NCBI GenBank assembly: GCA_947303465.1
Contig: CAMYYI010000011.1
Span: 1 to 53,907 of the forward strand
From: an uncultured Bacteroidales bacterium
GTDB taxonomy: Bacteria; Bacteroidota; Bacteroidia; Bacteroidales; UBA932
Length of the DNA stretch: 53,907 bases
Direction of reading: 5' to 3'
Shown: piece after piece, positions 1-9,200 of the stretch
Layout of the letters: the number at the start of each line of letters is the position of its first letter
How positions within the stretch are numbered: position 1 is the first letter of the stretch
Program-made: the position numbers and the translations under genes
Notes under the pieces: model-generated
Seen by the model: the letters and a program-made list of their open reading frames with translations, nothing else
Told to the model about the DNA's origin: nothing
Database searches by the model: none

Positions 1-768
1 AGTCTCGATGGCGACAACCTCGGTGGAGGTGCTGTTGATGGTGCCGAGTTCACGGGCGGCGCCGGGGGTGCTGAGGTTGAGGGCTGCGTCGCTCTTGACC
101 AGATAGTCGTGACCGGCAATGCGGCGGAATACGCGGAGACCGGTATAGGTAGCAGGCTTTACAGCCACCCACCATGTGCCGGCTGAAGGGGCGTCAACTG
201 CAACGACGCGTCCGTCACCTGTCATCTTGTCGCCCTTGTCTACGGAGTGGAAAATGAAACGGCCGGCTGCGTCGCTGGTAAAGCGCATGAAGCTGACGGC
301 GCTGGTGAAGGTGAAGTTATAATCACCACCGTCTTTCTCGCCGGTAGCGGTAGCTACCATGGCGGCAGGGTCTGCAACCGCAGCGGCGGTTACGGTCTGA
401 ACGGCAGGGATGGTGTAGTCCTCATAAGTTGCACCTGCAGCGGAATAAGGGAACACGGCGTTGAGGGCCACTGCACCACCGTCAACATCTCCGGTGAAAG
501 TTGCAATGGAAGTACCGACTCCTGTTTTGATGTCAAACGTACGCTTTGCGACACCGTCGAACACTGCGAGCTGGTCACCTTCTGACCAGACCCACTTCTT
601 TGCACCGTCGTCGACAGTAGCCTTGGTGGCCTCGTCGAGGGATGCGGTGATGGTAATGGTAACGAGATCGGAAGAAGCATCGGAAACCTCCACTTCAAGT
701 CCGGAAGGCTGGCAGGAAGCCAGCACCATGGCGGCAGCGGCCGCAATCAAAAACAAATACTTTTTCAT
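1..768 (-). CDS. Fimbrillin-like surface lipoprotein, C-terminus cut by window edge
   Basis: An open frame runs on the minus strand from an ATG at 768 to the window edge without a stop, so the C-terminus lies outside. The protein starts MKKYLFLIAAAAAMVLASC, a lipoprotein signal with lipobox LASC (Cys19), which predicts outer-membrane anchoring. The next part has features of Mfa/fimbrillin-like N-terminal domains: an ATKA segment, then KWVWSEGDQLAVFDG, followed by beta-rich sequence. The start lies 11 bases after the stop of the small peptide gene at 780-923 and is preceded on the same strand by another fimbrillin-like lipoprotein, so the three genes look co-transcribed. The family call rests on pattern recognition. 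Whether it is a pilus subunit, an anchor or only a surface protein cannot be told without the C-terminus. Confidence 0.75.
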   Translation of the reverse strand, partial: MKKYLFLIAAAAAMVLASCQPSGLEVEVSDASSDLVTITITASLDEATKATVDDGAKKWVWSEGDQLAVFDGVAKRTFDIKTGVGTSIATFTGDVDGGAVALNAVFPYSAAGATYEDYTIPAVQTVTAAAVADPAAMVATATGEKDGGDYNFTFTSAVSFMRFTSDAAGRFIFHSVDKGDKMTGDGRVVAVDAPSAGTWWVAVKPATYTGLRVFRRIAGHDYLVKSDAALNLSTPGAARELGTINSTSTEVVAIET

Positions 769-779
769 GGCAGTGGAGA

Positions 780-923
780 TTAAGAGAGGATGAACGGGTC
801 ATCGTCGTAGATAATATCAGGCGACGCGTTAACCGAGCCGCAGAGTACGGAAGCAGTGCGCACATTCATCATGCGGCACTGGGGAGGGGTGTAGGACCCC
901 TGTTCTAATTGTTTGTTAATCAT
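780..923 (-). CDS. Small conserved-pattern peptide, 47 aa (Y-x2-P ... C-x-S type)
   Basis: A 48-codon frame (ATG at 923, TAA at 782-780) fills the gap between two fimbrillin-like lipoprotein genes, 38 bases after the first and 11 bases before the second. The peptide begins MINKQLEQGSYTPPQCR, has SVLCGS in the middle and an acidic stretch DIIYDDDPF near the end. It aligns without gaps to the other small peptide of this locus (5088-5204) at six spaced positions: Tyr11, Pro14, Arg17, Ser25, Cys28 and Ser30. It has no signal peptide, membrane segment or double-glycine leader. Short peptides of this general look occur in Bacteroidales surface-protein operons, but I know no assigned function. The matched spacing and snug placement argue that it is translated. 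Confidence 0.6.
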   Translation of the reverse strand: MINKQLEQGSYTPPQCRMMNVRTASVLCGSVNASPDIIYDDDPFILS

Positions 924-961
924 AAAGTTAATAGTGTAATAGTAGTTATTGGATTACATTT

Positions 962-3900
962 CTATTCAAAGCATGAGTAATCTGTGGTAAGTTCGTCGCA
1001 GGTATAAACGTTCACCTGGGAAGGGTGGTTGGGGATGGTGTGATATGCCCGCACCTCCCAGTTGCTCTCCGAGGTCGGGTCACCGCTCGCCGGAGTGTAG
1101 TACCAGTAATGGCTGCAGGTGTTCTTGGTCCAGGAAGTGGTTTTCTTGCCAATTATGTTAATCCAGTACGAGCATACGGCGACATTGTGATAGCCGCTGT
1201 CTGCCACGCGCACAAAGTCGCCTTTCTTGACTCCGTCTTGCCAGAACTCCACGGTCCAGTTGGCTTTGTCGTCGTTGAATACTTCTACGACAAATGAATT
1301 CTGAGCTTCGGGGAATCCTATTACGTTCATGCCGTCCACGCTGCGTACGTCATACCTTTCTTCGTACCAGTGAGTGTTCAGATAGGACCCTGAGTGGTAC
1401 TGGTTGCCATTGTACACGCGCAACTGATAGTCCTCCGGGTGATTGGCGCCCTTCATCTTCCAGTTGGTCACATTGTTTCCGTCAACGGTGTAGATAGTAT
1501 AACCGTTGGGGCTTCCCATAAGGTTGCAGTCGGCGGTCCACCAGGCGCCGCAGGCGGCTCCATGTATATGCTCGTAAATGTAGCTCCCGTCCTGGCAGGT
1601 CTTCGAAGTATGGAGATAATTCTGCTGATAATGGGTATGGCCTATCATTATGTGGAATTCCTTGAAGTCTCTCATAAGATTCAGGAATTCGGCGTAATAA
1701 GCACCGTTGCGGTTGATGATGGCACCACCTCCGCTTACGGTTCCGCCACGGAAAGGAATGTGCAGGCACAACATGCCCAGCTTGTTCCCCTTGTCGGCTA
1801 CGTTAGCAAGATCCTGCTGTATCCATGCGTACTGGTCTGCGGTGAAGCCGCCGTCGTACAGCCAGGTCTTCCCGTTGGGCTTGTTGGTGCTCTTCAAAGA
1901 TTTCACCATAATGTCGTCCATCACGATAATATGGGCGTTGCCGCGATCGAAAGAATAATCGGTGGGCCCGAATTTATCTACATACTTGCGCACGGCCCTG
2001 TAGTCGTCGTCGGCATCGTCTGCCGTATCTTCCTCCAAGGAATTATGGTCGTGGTTGCCTATGGTCTGGAAGAACGGTACGTAACGGCCCCCGGCCTGCT
2101 GCACGTTGGACATGGTCAGAGCCATTTCGTCCCACATGCCGGTGCTGTCGAAGGTTATGTCACCGAGGGTCATGCAGTAAACGTTGGGGTAGGAAGCCGC
2201 AGTAACCTTGATGTCGTTGATCGTCTCGTTCTTATATCTGCCGGACTCAGTGGTATTGGTACACTGCGGGTCGCCAATCATGAAGAGGGTGAACTCGGTC
2301 TCGGGGGAGTCCAGAGGCTCGAGGGAGAAGTCCGCCCTGTACCTGCCCGCCGGATCGAATATGCCGGTGGAATAGAATGCAGGCAGATGGTTGATGGGGT
2401 CGAGATTGATTTTGTATGCGGCAGGCGTGGTGTAGTAAACCTTGCGGCTGCGGCTGTCGCGCTGCATCTGGTACACTCCGTTGGCGTCCGTGACTACAAA
2501 GGAATAGCCATCAGAAACGGCCACGCCGGGAATGCCAAGGCCTGTTGAGGAGTCCTTGATAAGTCCGGCAACGTCGGAACTGCCAAGTATGGCGGTGCCG
2601 TTTATTGCATCTTCCGTAAGCACGGGCGGAACCATGTTGGGCTCGGGAATATCCGAACCGTCGTCGGTACCCAGATTGGTGTAAATCACATGTCTGGTAT
2701 TGCGGTTCTTGCGGCCCCTGACCATCTCAAGGGATGCGGGAACCCCGTTAATGCTTCCGCTGACCTGAATCTTTGAGCCGCCGGACCCGAGAGTGATTGA
2801 AGTTGACGTACCGTTGAATACGCCTACAACCATGCCCATGCACTGGCTGTTGAAAGCCGGAACGCTGATTGAGCAGTTTACTGTACAGGATGTAGCGGTA
2901 TTGTGTGCCACATTGCCAATATTGCCGATGAGACCGCCTACGCCGCCATTTAACTGAACGTCGCAGATAACGCTGCCTCCGGCTGTACATCCGGTAATGG
3001 CATGACCCTGGGAATGGAAACCGCATAGTGATCCTGCGGCCGAAGCTTCGCTGCAGGATACTACGTGTACCTGGCCTTCATTGGTGCACCCGCTCATTAC
3101 GCCCGTGCCGCCTTCAATACCGCCGACCCGGCATTTCATGGCTCCGTTTACAGTTATGTCGCCTCTGTTTATGCAGTCGCTTGCACTGGTTGAGGGGTTG
3201 GTTGCCTCCTGCCCGGGCCAGCCGACTATACCTCCAACTGCGGAATTGGCCTTTGAGGCATCTGAGTCAACAGTAATGCTGCCTTCGTTGACGCAATTGT
3301 CATAGCTTGTATAGGATAGGACACCTGACTTGCTGGTGAAATAGTAGTCGCCACCTCCGATTCCGCCAACGCATACGATAAACTCATATGCGGAAACGGC
3401 GGTTCCGGGAACACTGTGCTTGAGTGAAACACTTACGTCTCCATAGTTATTACAGCTGCTGACCGGGCCGGAAGGAGAGCCTACTACGCCGCCTATCTGG
3501 TTTCTGTTGAGGGAGGCTGTCAGTCCGTCATCGGCGTTGCTGATTGAGAAGCTTACGTTTCCGCGGTTGTCGCAACCAGTCATCACGAAGCCTGAATAAT
3601 CGCCATAAGCAACCAGTCCGCCGACAGTGGGGAGGCCATCCGGAATGTTACCCACGCTACTCTTCCCCGAGATGTTCAGTGCCGAATAAGACACATTGCC
3701 GGCGTTGACGCAGCCGGTCATCGGTGCCTCGAGATAACCAACCAGTCCCGCGACTCCTACTGCTACGGTTTTAGCGCTGGAGTTCACGCTCACATTACCC
3801 TCGTTGCGGCAATACTCAACGGGGCCGGAGGATCGTCCCACAATGCCGGCCACCACGGTGGACCCGGTAATTGCGCCGGTACTCAGGCTGACTGTCGCCT

Positions 3901-5083
3901 TGTTGGTAACCCTGGAGATGTTGCCGCTGCTGTATCCTGCTATGGCTCCGAAGGTGCTGCCGGCGGCAGGCGAGAAGACGCAGTCATCGTCGAGAGTGAG
4001 ATTCATGACCGTGCCGCTGAGCGTCTGGATGAGGGGCTGGGAGGTGCTGATACCGGAGACGATATGGTCGCAGCCGTCCAGCACTCCGGCGAATGAGGTG
4101 GCGGAGGCGATGGACGGGATGCCGCTCATGTCTATGTCAGCGGTTATAAGGTACCGGGCTCCCGCCGCAGCTGCGGAGGCGTCTGTCTGCAGGAACTGCT
4201 GCAATTCCGCGGGAGTGCTGATGCGGCCGGCTATATCGGCCCACTCGACCGTGGAATCCATGGCCACGTTGAAGCCTTCGAACATGGAACGGGAGAAACT
4301 GAACGCACTGCTGCGCGTGTATGTTCCTGTCTGGGTGTCGGTCTCGAAGGTTACGGAGAAGAAACGTTCCGTGAATGAGTGGGGGAATACGGAGATATAG
4401 TAATTGCTTTCGGTGTCGAAGGTCTGATCCCCAGGAGCCTCAAGCACTATGACGTCGGAGCCTTCGATTATTTCCTGCACTTCGGGCCTTCCGGAGCCGT
4501 TGAACGCTATCCTTGCCTTGCCGGCGATGGGGCCGTCAAAGCTGCGGAGGGTGACTCTCTTGATGCCGGACTTGGATACTCTGAACTTAAGGCCGCCGCA
4601 GACGTTGTAGAACGGCATCTCAAGGCCCTTGGACCGGCCTACGGAGAGGAAGGTGCCGGGGGCGAAGGTGCCGGGAGTGGCGGTCTGATGAGAGGGAAGC
4701 GTCATGGTAACGCTGTTGCCGTCGCACTCGTTTGCCGCGTCATAAGGGTAGAGTCCCCAGAACCATTTGTCGTCAAGGGAGATGCTGATATCTCCGCTGA
4801 AGTCGGCTACCAGCGCGTTCTCCGCGTTCTGGGAGGTGAACATATTGCCGCCGGGGCTGCCGGCGCCGTAGAATACACTGATCTTGTCTGCCGGTGCCCA
4901 GAGGACGTTACCATCTGCCTCGTTCCTTAAAGTCTTGGTGGCCGACGCGTGACTCTCCATGCATGCATGGATGATGACGGGCTCTCCCGGTGCTAGATTA
5001 ATCTCTATCGGTTCCTCACGGACACACGCTACAGCCGCCAGTGACAATGCGGCCACAAATAAGATTCGTGCTCTCATTGTCAT
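962..5083 (-). CDS. Giant lipoprotein: fimbrillin-like + GLUG-like repeats + calcineurin-type phosphoesterase
   Basis: About 1373 residues from the ATG at 5083. A start at 5098 would overlap the upstream peptide gene; 5083 or 5077 follows its stop by a few bases. The signal peptide ends at Cys20 (LAAVAC). Domains in order: a fimbrillin-like region with an ATKTL segment and WAPADKISVFYG (about 25-270); a long array of GLUG-like repeats with recurring GGLVG, GGIVG and CxNxGxV units (about 285-770); a carboxypeptidase-regulatory-like beta domain (about 825-920); a metallophosphoesterase with GDPQ (Asp938), GNHDH (1009-1013) and GHTH (1148-1151); and a beta-rich C-terminal domain. The last three parts match the layout of the lipoprotein at 35513-37066. 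It is inferred to be a surface adhesin-like enzyme acting on phosphoesters; substrate unknown. Confidence 0.8.
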   Translation of the reverse strand: MTMRARILFVAALSLAAVACVREEPIEINLAPGEPVIIHACMESHASATKTLRNEADGNVLWAPADKISVFYGAGSPGGNMFTSQNAENALVADFSGDISISLDDKWFWGLYPYDAANECDGNSVTMTLPSHQTATPGTFAPGTFLSVGRSKGLEMPFYNVCGGLKFRVSKSGIKRVTLRSFDGPIAGKARIAFNGSGRPEVQEIIEGSDVIVLEAPGDQTFDTESNYYISVFPHSFTERFFSVTFETDTQTGTYTRSSAFSFSRSMFEGFNVAMDSTVEWADIAGRISTPAELQQFLQTDASAAAAGARYLITADIDMSGIPSIASATSFAGVLDGCDHIVSGISTSQPLIQTLSGTVMNLTLDDDCVFSPAAGSTFGAIAGYSSGNISRVTNKATVSLSTGAITGSTVVAGIVGRSSGPVEYCRNEGNVSVNSSAKTVAVGVAGLVGYLEAPMTGCVNAGNVSYSALNISGKSSVGNIPDGLPTVGGLVAYGDYSGFVMTGCDNRGNVSFSISNADDGLTASLNRNQIGGVVGSPSGPVSSCNNYGDVSVSLKHSVPGTAVSAYEFIVCVGGIGGGDYYFTSKSGVLSYTSYDNCVNEGSITVDSDASKANSAVGGIVGWPGQEATNPSTSASDCINRGDITVNGAMKCRVGGIEGGTGVMSGCTNEGQVHVVSCSEASAAGSLCGFHSQGHAITGCTAGGSVICDVQLNGGVGGLIGNIGNVAHNTATSCTVNCSISVPAFNSQCMGMVVGVFNGTSTSITLGSGGSKIQVSGSINGVPASLEMVRGRKNRNTRHVIYTNLGTDDGSDIPEPNMVPPVLTEDAINGTAILGSSDVAGLIKDSSTGLGIPGVAVSDGYSFVVTDANGVYQMQRDSRSRKVYYTTPAAYKINLDPINHLPAFYSTGIFDPAGRYRADFSLEPLDSPETEFTLFMIGDPQCTNTTESGRYKNETINDIKVTAASYPNVYCMTLGDITFDSTGMWDEMALTMSNVQQAGGRYVPFFQTIGNHDHNSLEEDTADDADDDYRAVRKYVDKFGPTDYSFDRGNAHIIVMDDIMVKSLKSTNKPNGKTWLYDGGFTADQYAWIQQDLANVADKGNKLGMLCLHIPFRGGTVSGGGAIINRNGAYYAEFLNLMRDFKEFHIMIGHTHYQQNYLHTSKTCQDGSYIYEHIHGAACGAWWTADCNLMGSPNGYTIYTVDGNNVTNWKMKGANHPEDYQLRVYNGNQYHSGSYLNTHWYEERYDVRSVDGMNVIGFPEAQNSFVVEVFNDDKANWTVEFWQDGVKKGDFVRVADSGYHNVAVCSYWINIIGKKTTSWTKNTCSHYWYYTPASGDPTSESNWEVRAYHTIPNHPSQVNVYTCDELTTDYSCFE

Positions 5084-5087
5084 TGGT

Positions 5088-5204
5088 TTAAAGGTCATTT
5101 ATATTGTCGCCGGTGGGTTCAAGGCCGCCGTTGGAAAGGCAGATTAACGAGTTGCCGAGGAGCTCAATGACTCTCAAAACCGGTTGGCTATACAGTTCGT
5201 GCAT
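5088..5204 (-). CDS. Small conserved-pattern peptide, 38 aa (Y-x2-P ... C-x-S type)
   Basis: A 39-codon frame (ATG at 5204, TAA at 5090-5088) leads the surface operon, between a Bacteroidota -7 box and the 1373-residue lipoprotein. It begins MHELYSQPVLRVIELL, continues GNSLICLSN and ends in an acidic, Asn-rich tail GDNINDL. Tyr5, Pro8, Arg11, Ser19, Cys22 and Ser24 line up without gaps with the same residues of the 47-aa peptide at 780-923. Its stop lies 4 bases before the preferred start of the next gene, consistent with translational coupling. It might be a structural or signalling peptide, a chaperoned partner of the lipoproteins, or a leader peptide. No function can be assigned. Confidence 0.6.
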   Translation of the reverse strand: MHELYSQPVLRVIELLGNSLICLSNGGLEPTGDNINDL

Positions 5205-5237
5205 ATTTGTGGAATTTACAAAAATCCCACAAATATA
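5203..5237 (-). promoter_or_regulatory. Promoter -7 box inside a 10-bp inverted repeat
   Basis: Read on the minus strand, TATATTTG (5237-5230) matches the Bacteroidota -7 consensus TAnnTTTG and lies 26 bases before the start of the 38-aa peptide. No clear -33 TTG is seen. The box overlaps one arm of a perfect 10-bp inverted repeat: ATATTTGTGG at 5203-5212 and CCACAAATAT at 5227-5236, with 14 bases between. The second arm overlaps the start codon. This could be an operator for a dimeric regulator or an mRNA hairpin. Confidence 0.5.
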
Positions 5238-5258
5238 ATAAAATATGTGAAGAAGTGT

Positions 5259-5693
5259 TTAAAATCTCTCTATCTTCAGCTGCTTGATCTGGTAGGAATC
5301 GTCTTTGCAGCTCATGAAGATAGTCACGTTGAAAGATTCCCCGCCCGCCTTGAGGGTGCCCAGGGCATATTTCATCTTGGCACGTCCTGCGGTGTGGTTG
5401 ACGTCGAAACTGCGGGGGGTATAAGTATCGAAGAAAGTCTTTACTATCTGGCGTGCCTGTGCCCTGCTTGCGTCACTCTCGCGCGCCAGGACGGCAATTT
5501 CCAGATTATCCGCGAACCAGGCGGAAAGGGCGTCTGCATTGCCTGTGGCGAAATACTTGCTGATGGGGACGAAAACATCGTCTCCGCTTTCCGAGGCGGG
5601 GACCTGAAAAGTGCTCTTGGTTACGAAATTCTGGGCCGTCGCAATCGGACCGGCCAGCAAAAGGGCTAAAGCGGCTATTAATCTCAGCTTCAT
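5259..5693 (-). CDS. DUF4783-family secreted protein
   Basis: A 144-residue protein that starts with a cleavable signal peptide (MKLRLIAALALLLAG, likely cut after ATAQ). The rest (FVPISKYFATGNADALSAW, then YTPRSF, HTAGRAKMKYALG and a C-terminal IKQLKIERF) has the look of the DUF4783/NTF2-like proteins of Bacteroidota: a small periplasmic alpha+beta barrel without known activity. It is divergent from rlmH with 51 bases between the starts, and lies upstream of the surface operon on the same strand. It may have its own promoter between 5694 and 5744, but no good -7 box is seen on this strand. Confidence 0.8.
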   Translation of the reverse strand: MKLRLIAALALLLAGPIATAQNFVTKSTFQVPASESGDDVFVPISKYFATGNADALSAWFADNLEIAVLARESDASRAQARQIVKTFFDTYTPRSFDVNHTAGRAKMKYALGTLKAGGESFNVTIFMSCKDDSYQIKQLKIERF

Positions 5694-5706
5694 ACGTCCG
5701 CATTTC

Positions 5707-5738
5707 TTTGCAAATATTAAGCCAGTTTGTTATTTTTG
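5707..5738 (+). promoter_or_regulatory. Promoter for rlmH
   Basis: TTTG at 5707-5710, 20 bases, then TATTTTTG at 5731-5738. This is the Bacteroidota -33/-7 arrangement with ideal spacing. The -7 box ends only 6 bases before the ATG at 5745, so the transcript should be leaderless or nearly so. This also rules out a start further upstream. Confidence 0.7.
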
Positions 5739-5744
5739 CAGTCG

Positions 5745-6215
5745 ATGCACATTACGCTTCTCACCATGGGCAAGACGGATATCCGCTGGGTGGCGGACGG
5801 CTTGGGAATGTACGCCTCCAGGCTCGCCCATTATGTGCCGTTCCAGCTTAAGGAATTGCCCGAACTCAAAAACGCCGGCTCCCTCAGTCCCTCACAGATA
5901 AAGTGCAGGGAGGCGGAGCTGCTGCTGAAGGCGGTGAAGCCGGGGGATACGGTAATCTTGCTGGACGAGCATGGGGAAGAGTTCACCTCGCTGCAGTTCG
6001 CTGCCCGTCTGGACCGCTGGATGCAGGCTGGGAAAGACCTGGTTTTCGTGGTGGGAGGAGCTTACGGTTTTGCTCAGGAAATGTACGACAGGGCGTCCCA
6101 CAAGCTGTCTTTATCCAAGATGACCTGCTCTCATCAGCTGGTGAGAACGGTTTTTGCAGAGCAGCTTTACCGGGCTTTTACGATACTTCGCGGAGAACCG
6201 TACCACAATGAATAG
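5745..6215 (+). CDS. rlmH: 23S rRNA pseudouridine-1915 N3-methyltransferase
   Basis: A 156-residue SPOUT-class methyltransferase that methylates pseudouridine 1915 in helix 69 of 23S rRNA, using S-adenosylmethionine. Family features are visible: LLDEHGEEFTS, the glycine-rich VFVVGGAYGF that forms the knotted SAM site, and the C-terminal LSKMTCSHQLVR with RAFTILRGEPYHNE. The length is normal for RlmH. The start at 5745 is chosen because a promoter -7 box ends at 5738. The stop overlaps the start of the downstream sensor kinase by 8 bases, which suggests coupling. Confidence 0.95.
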   Translation: MHITLLTMGKTDIRWVADGLGMYASRLAHYVPFQLKELPELKNAGSLSPSQIKCREAELLLKAVKPGDTVILLDEHGEEFTSLQFAARLDRWMQAGKDLVFVVGGAYGFAQEMYDRASHKLSLSKMTCSHQLVRTVFAEQLYRAFTILRGEPYHNE

Positions 6216-9200
6216 GAAATTCCGCATATGGGACTGGATATGGGTGGCGTTTGCGCTGCTCAGTGCCGTGTTGCTGGCTTTCGCCGTGGCCACGCCGCGC
6301 TCTGTGGGCGATACTGCCTCGGAAGCCATGAAGATTCAGCGGCGCCTTGCCGGCCGGATGTCCAAGCTGGAGTATTATGAGAACCATCCCCAGTCCCGGC
6401 TGCCGGAGGACATGGTCATCTATACTTATGCCGCAGACACCCTGCGGTCCTGGCGCGGTCAGTTCCCGCTGCTGAACGATGACGTCTCGTCCCGCGTTGT
6501 GGTTCAACGCATTACGAACCCCCGCGTGAACCTCCGCTCGCCCCTGAGCTACGTCACGGAAGAGCCTACCTACATGAACATCGGCTCCAACTGGTACCTC
6601 GTACGGTCCAGGGAGATGGGGGAGTCGAAACTGATCTCCGGCCTGCTGATCATAGACGCACAGGACAAACTGTCTTACAACGGAGTGAATCCGCGACTGC
6701 ACCTCAGTATGCGTTACTCCGTGCGTCCGCTTACCTTCAGCGGCGGCAGTTCGGTGCGGCTGGACGGAAAGCCGGTTTTCAAGATCCTGTACGATTCGCT
6801 TACAGGCGACGTGATGGCCGATCCGGCGCTGCTGTGGAGCTCTCTGCTGCTCTTCCTGGCCGCGGCGGTGCTGTTCGTGTTCCGCAGACGCAGGCTAGGC
6901 AGGGCTCTCATTGCCTGTGCCGGAATACTGCTGGCAACAGGGGCCATGTATTTCTGGGGCAGGAGCGTTCAGAACGATTATTCCGTCTTTTCTCCAGTTA
7001 CCTATGCCGGCGGTCCTGTGCTGTTCTCGCTGGGCGCCGTGCTGCTGCTGAACCTGGCAATCACCTTATGCGTTCTGGTCCTGTACCTGGTACGACGCAA
7101 CATCTGGATACGTATCCGCAGTCTTTCTGCGGGAACCCTGTTCACAACGGTGGTGCTGGTGGCTCTGGGGCTCGTGCTCACTTATACTCACCTTACCCTT
7201 AAAAGCATAGTCGCCAATTCCAGTATATCGCTGGAACTCTATAAGTTGGGCTCACTGTCCATATACACCCTGCTGGTCTATGTATCCTCCCTTTCGCTGC
7301 TGTCCGTGGTGCCTATGATGCTGCAGCTCATCCAGCCTGCGGTATCTTATGTGTTCGGGGTTCATTACAACATGTTCTCCCGCAGCGCCAGGGTCATTGT
7401 GGCAGCGCTCGTAGCGGTTTACATGGTCTCGACTACTGCCGTGCTCGGCTTCGAGAAAGAAGAGGACAGGATGGAAGTATGGGCGGGCAAGCTGGCGGTA
7501 GACCGTGATATCAACCTGGAGCTAATGCTGCTCAACGTGGAGCCCTTCATTGCCGGAGATGCCGTAATAGCTACCCTGGCGGGCATGGACGGGAGCGATG
7601 CCATCATACGCAACCGCATAATAGACAATTACTTCTTCAATGAGTCGAGAGACTACACCCTGAACGTGCTGCTTGTGCGGCCTGGCAGTTCGCCACCGGC
7701 GGTTATCAACCGTTTCGACCAGCTGCGCAGGGATGGTTTCCCTATTTCCGACGGCTCTGCTTTCCTCAGTCGCACCACCGCTGCAGGCCCCTCCGAATAT
7801 GTTGGCATTTTCCCTTTCTTCCCGGACGGTGAGGTTGCATACTTGCTGGTTGAGGTCCTGCCCAAAACGGCCGTAGGCAGCAAGGGGTACGCACGCCTGC
7901 TGGATTTCAGCTCCCCGGGCCGTATAGGCCTTCCAGCCGCATATTCCTATGCCCGCTACCAGGGCCGCGAACTGCGTCTGTTCAAGGGGACTTACCCCTA
8001 TTCCACCCGCATGGACGACTGGCTTTACGAGACCGTCTATACGGAGCAGCTGTGCCACTACAACCGCGACGGCTACGTGCACTTCATAAATGTGGTGACG
8101 GACGACGAGTCGGTGATTATTTCCCGCAGGGAGATAAGTGCGGGCAGTTATGCCATAGCGGCGGTCTTCATCGGCCTGCTGATGTCCGGAATTCTTACCT
8201 GCCTCAAGCCGCGCAGGCGCAGGAACGGGGATGCACATAATTACTTCAGGTCGCGTATCTCCCTGACTCTCATGGTGTCGCTGTTGCTCTCGCTGGTGGT
8301 CATGGCCACCGTGAGCGTGTTCTTCGTGTACCGGCGTAACGAGGCGAACCGGCAGGCCATAATGTCCGACCGCATCAACGCCGTGCAGCTGCTCTCCCGT
8401 AGCGGACTGCGCTCCCTGAGCGGTAGGGAAATGCTGAATTCTCCCATGTTCTCTGCGGTTATCCAGTCGGTGAGCGACAACACCGGAACGGATATCAGCG
8501 TGTACTCCCTCGACGGGCGTATAGTGCTGTGTACCAACCCGGAAGCCCTGGACCGCGGGCTCGTGAGCTACCGTATAGACGAGGAGGCGCTGGACTGCAT
8601 CACCCGCCAGTACATGCGCTATTGCATCACCAAGGAGAAAGCCGGCCGCAGGCACTACCATAATATGTACATGCCGCTGATCGATAACGACGGCCAGATG
8701 GTGGCGATACTCTGTTCGCCTTATGTAGAAGAGAGTTACGACTTCGAGCGAGATGCGGTGATGCACTCCATGTCCATACTGACGGTGTTTTTGCTGCTGT
8801 TTATCATGTCGCGCCTTGTGGAGTCGGCTGTGCTGGACAGGGTGTTCAGGCCTCTGGTGATGATGGGGCGCAACATGCGCAAGGCCGGCCAGGGTTCGCT
8901 GGAGCATATAGAGTATGGACGCAAAGATGAGATTTCCGCGCTGGTAGATGCGTATAACCGCATGGTGGACGAACTGTCGGAGAGCAGCCGTCAGCTGGCC
9001 CAGGCCGAGCGTGACAAGGCCTGGAGCGGGATGGCCCGCCAGGTGGCTCACGAGATCAAGAATCCTCTGACTCCCATGAAGTTGCAGATACAGCGCCTGA
9101 TACGCCTTAAGCAGAAGGGAGACCCTGCCTGGCAGGAAAAGTTCGACGATGTGAGCAAAGTGCTTCTGGACCATATAGACATACTCACGGAGACGTCCAA

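Noticed and set aside
2700..4200. Periodic repeats that could be taken for a CRISPR or tandem DNA array
   Set aside because: The periodicity is at protein level (GLUG-like GG[IL]VG units) with diverged DNA; there are no constant direct repeats with equal spacers.
5203..5236. Invertible (phase-variable) promoter
   Set aside because: The inverted repeats are only 14 bases apart, too close to flip a promoter-sized segment. One arm contains the -7 box itself, and no recombinase gene is nearby.
5727..5744. Upstream ATG for rlmH
   Set aside because: It lies inside or before the promoter -7 box at 5731-5738, and family alignments start at MHITLL.
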